Translations under genes and position numbers: made by a program
Shown: positions 62,993 to 64,000 of the stretch, one piece after another
Layout: every line of letters starts with the position of its first letter
Numbering within the stretch: the stretch's first letter is position 1
The notes under the pieces: generated by a model
Seen by the model: only the letters and a program-made list of their open reading frames with translations
The model's database searches: none
Told to the model about the DNA's origin: nothing
Assembly: GCF_902859735.1 (NCBI RefSeq)
Contig: NZ_CADIJY010000014.1
Span: 54,799-118,798 of the forward strand
DNA: 64,000 bases
Direction: 5' to 3'
Origin: Achromobacter aegrifaciens
GTDB lineage: Bacteria > Pseudomonadota > Gammaproteobacteria > Burkholderiales > Burkholderiaceae_B

Positions 62993-63733
62993 ATGAACCA
63001 GGATCCTCGCCACGCCGAAGCGCTATTTCACGCAGAACCTGTCGCGGCACTGCGCGCCGACCTTGCGCTCGCATTACGGGCCGCGGCCGCGCATGGTCTG
63101 GGCGAAGGCGTCTGCAATCACTTCAGCGTGGCCCTGCCCGGCGACTCGGAGCATTTCCTCCTCAATCCCCGCGGATTGATGTGGCATGAGGTGCAAGCGG
63201 ACGACATCGTGCTGATCGATGCCCAAGGCAACAAGCTCGCCGGCCGGCATGCAGTCGAGCCCACGGCCATGTTCATCCATGCCGCCATCCACCGCATCGC
63301 CGGCAAGGCCTGTGTGCTGCACACGCACATGCCCTACGCCACGGCCTTGACCCTTACCTCGGATCGCGCGCTCGACACCACGCTGTCGCAAAACGCCATG
63401 CGCTTTCACGGCCGCCTGGCAATCGACCAACACTACAACGGCCTGGCGCTGGACGTCAGCGAAGGCGAACGCATCGCCCATGCGATGCAGGGCGCAGACG
63501 TGGTCTTCCTCGGCAACCATGGCGTCGTAGTCTGCGGGGAAAGACTGGACTATGCCTATGACGACCTGTTCTTCCTGGAGCGCGCCTGTACCGCCCAGGT
63601 GCTTGCGCAATCAACGGGACGCCCGCTGCTGCCGGTCAACCCTGACCTGGCGGCCAAGGTGGCCGCACAGGTCCAAGGCGAACGCCTGCAATCCGAACTG
63701 TTCTTCGCCGCTTTGCGACGCCAACTGCCTTAG
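62993..63733 (+). CDS. Class II aldolase/adducin-family protein
   Basis: A 246-residue protein. Zinc ligands are expected in VLHTHMPYATAL (His-x-His) and FLGNHGVVVCGE (His). The N-terminal NHFSVALPGDSEHFLLNPRG is the usual phosphate-side loop. It could be a sugar-phosphate aldolase/epimerase-like enzyme or a decarboxylase; the adducin-like group acts on varied substrates. A short hairpin begins at its TAG stop. Confidence 0.87.
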   Translation: MNQDPRHAEALFHAEPVAALRADLALALRAAAAHGLGEGVCNHFSVALPGDSEHFLLNPRGLMWHEVQADDIVLIDAQGNKLAGRHAVEPTAMFIHAAIHRIAGKACVLHTHMPYATALTLTSDRALDTTLSQNAMRFHGRLAIDQHYNGLALDVSEGERIAHAMQGADVVFLGNHGVVVCGERLDYAYDDLFFLERACTAQVLAQSTGRPLLPVNPDLAAKVAAQVQGERLQSELFFAALRRQLP

Positions 63734-63751
63734 CCGCTCTTGAGCGGCTTT
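63732..63751 (+). terminator. Hairpin at the aldolase stop
   Basis: AGCCGCTC-TT-GAGCGGCT overlaps the TAG stop of the aldolase gene and is followed by only TT. It is a weak terminator candidate, backed up by the strong one at 63798. Confidence 0.45.
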
Positions 63752-63797
63752 ACCGCTTTGGCTCAAAAGCTTTTACCTGAGCGCCGCAAAAACAAAA

Positions 63798-63829
63798 CCC
63801 CTCGCAGGATATTCCTGCGAGGGGTTTTT
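63798..63829. terminator. Strong bidirectional terminator
   Basis: CCCCTCGCAGGA-TAT-TCCTGCGAGGGG is a perfect 12-bp stem with a 3-base loop. TTTTT follows on the plus strand and GTTTTGTTTTTG on the minus strand, so it ends transcription from both the aldolase side and the rRNA side. Confidence 0.92.
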
Positions 63830-63898
63830 CATTGGGACTGCGGCTGGTGGTATCGCACGAGAGATCCCGAGCGCAATACATTCGGTCGCCACAAAGAC
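63830..63898. other. Spacer between the two terminators
   Basis: This stretch between the aldolase-side terminator and the rRNA terminator shows no gene or motif that I recognise. Confidence 0.4.
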
Positions 63899-63900
63899 AA

Positions 63901-63927
63901 AACCCCACAGGGGTTACCTGTGGGGTT
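63901..63927 (-). terminator. rRNA operon terminator downstream of 5S
   Basis: AACCCCACAGG-N5-CCTGTGGGGTT is an 11-bp stem that lies 14 bases beyond the 5S 3' end on the minus strand and is followed there by TTGTCTTTG. It is the primary rRNA operon terminator. Confidence 0.88.
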
Positions 63928-63941
63928 CTGCGGAATAAAAG

Positions 63942-64000
63942 CTTGACGATGACCTACTTTCACAGACGTCCGTCCACTATCATCGGCGCAAAGTCGTTTC
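63942..64000 (-). rRNA. rrf: 5S ribosomal RNA, 3' part
   Basis: Read on the minus strand this is the 3' half of 5S rRNA, with the conserved CGCCGATGATAGTG segment and the end GTAGGTCATCGTCAAGC. About 59 of roughly 115 bases are present; the gene continues past the right edge. A 16S-23S-5S operon on the minus strand is expected beyond. Confidence 0.92.

Noticed and set aside
1-64000. CRISPR arrays, tRNA genes, insertion sequences or prophage
   Set aside because: No regularly spaced repeats, cloverleaf with CCA end, transposase or integrase was recognised on either strand.

Overview
The window is a GC-rich (roughly two thirds G+C by eye) chromosomal segment from a betaproteobacterium. The RpmB-RpmG pair, the leuS-lptE-holA order, the many Bug-type solute-binding proteins, the Lys/Ala-tailed HU-like protein and the ESPR-type autotransporter all point to Alcaligenaceae, most likely Achromobacter or Bordetella. 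This is inference from gene content; no search was run.

Layout. 1-4744: 5' part of a giant autotransporter adhesin (minus strand, runs off the left edge). 4969-9201: LysR regulator, YdeP/FdhF-like molybdopterin oxidoreductase and bestrophin-like channel, all minus. 9277-15137: a complete cell-surface-signalling iron uptake operon (Fur-like site, FecI sigma, FecR, TonB receptor with N-terminal signalling domain, DUF3649, PepSY protein) with overlapping genes. 15150-15430: a short plus-strand scar that joins the start of an nfeD gene to the end of its usual neighbour, a slipin/stomatin gene. 15448-23916: AraC regulator plus a seven-gene acyl-CoA oxidation cluster (two ligases, SCP2-type thiolase, split MaoC hydratase, SDR, LCAD-type dehydrogenase). 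24107-30531: two copies of a theme of class III CoA transferase plus orphan Bug receptor, with a LysR regulator, a MaoC hydratase and a tandem-fused tautomerase.

30652-34002: proXWV glycine betaine/proline ABC transporter. 34519-37136: cfa, divergent from a Bcr/CflA efflux pump. 37491-37932: rpmB-rpmG and a strong terminator. 38113-41986: a branched-chain-amino-acid-type ABC transporter with fused LivHM permease and no LivF. 42006-46567: SulP transporter, phosphonopyruvate hydrolase-like enzyme, hemerythrin protein and DacC-type carboxypeptidase. 46872-47342: HU-like protein with a histone H1-like tail. 47450-49271: MarR regulator with a perfect palindromic operator candidate and an MFS transporter. 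49357-55140: leuS, lptE, holA, proA. 55279-63733: a membrane protein of unknown function, a hydratase-family enzyme, an amidase, a LysR/MFS divergent pair, a C39-like protein, a 3-hydroxyacyl-CoA dehydrogenase-family enzyme, GNAT, YchJ and a class II aldolase. 63798-64000: two strong terminators and the 3' half of a 5S rRNA on the minus strand, so an rRNA operon enters from the right.

No tRNA, IS element, integrase, prophage or CRISPR array was recognised. The region is mostly metabolic and transport gene clusters with their local regulators. The most unusual items are the nfeD-slipin deletion scar, the tautomerase whose active-site residues are split between two fused halves, the in-register ~2.18-kb duplication inside the autotransporter, the LivF-less fused transporter and the cysteine-tailed SulP protein.
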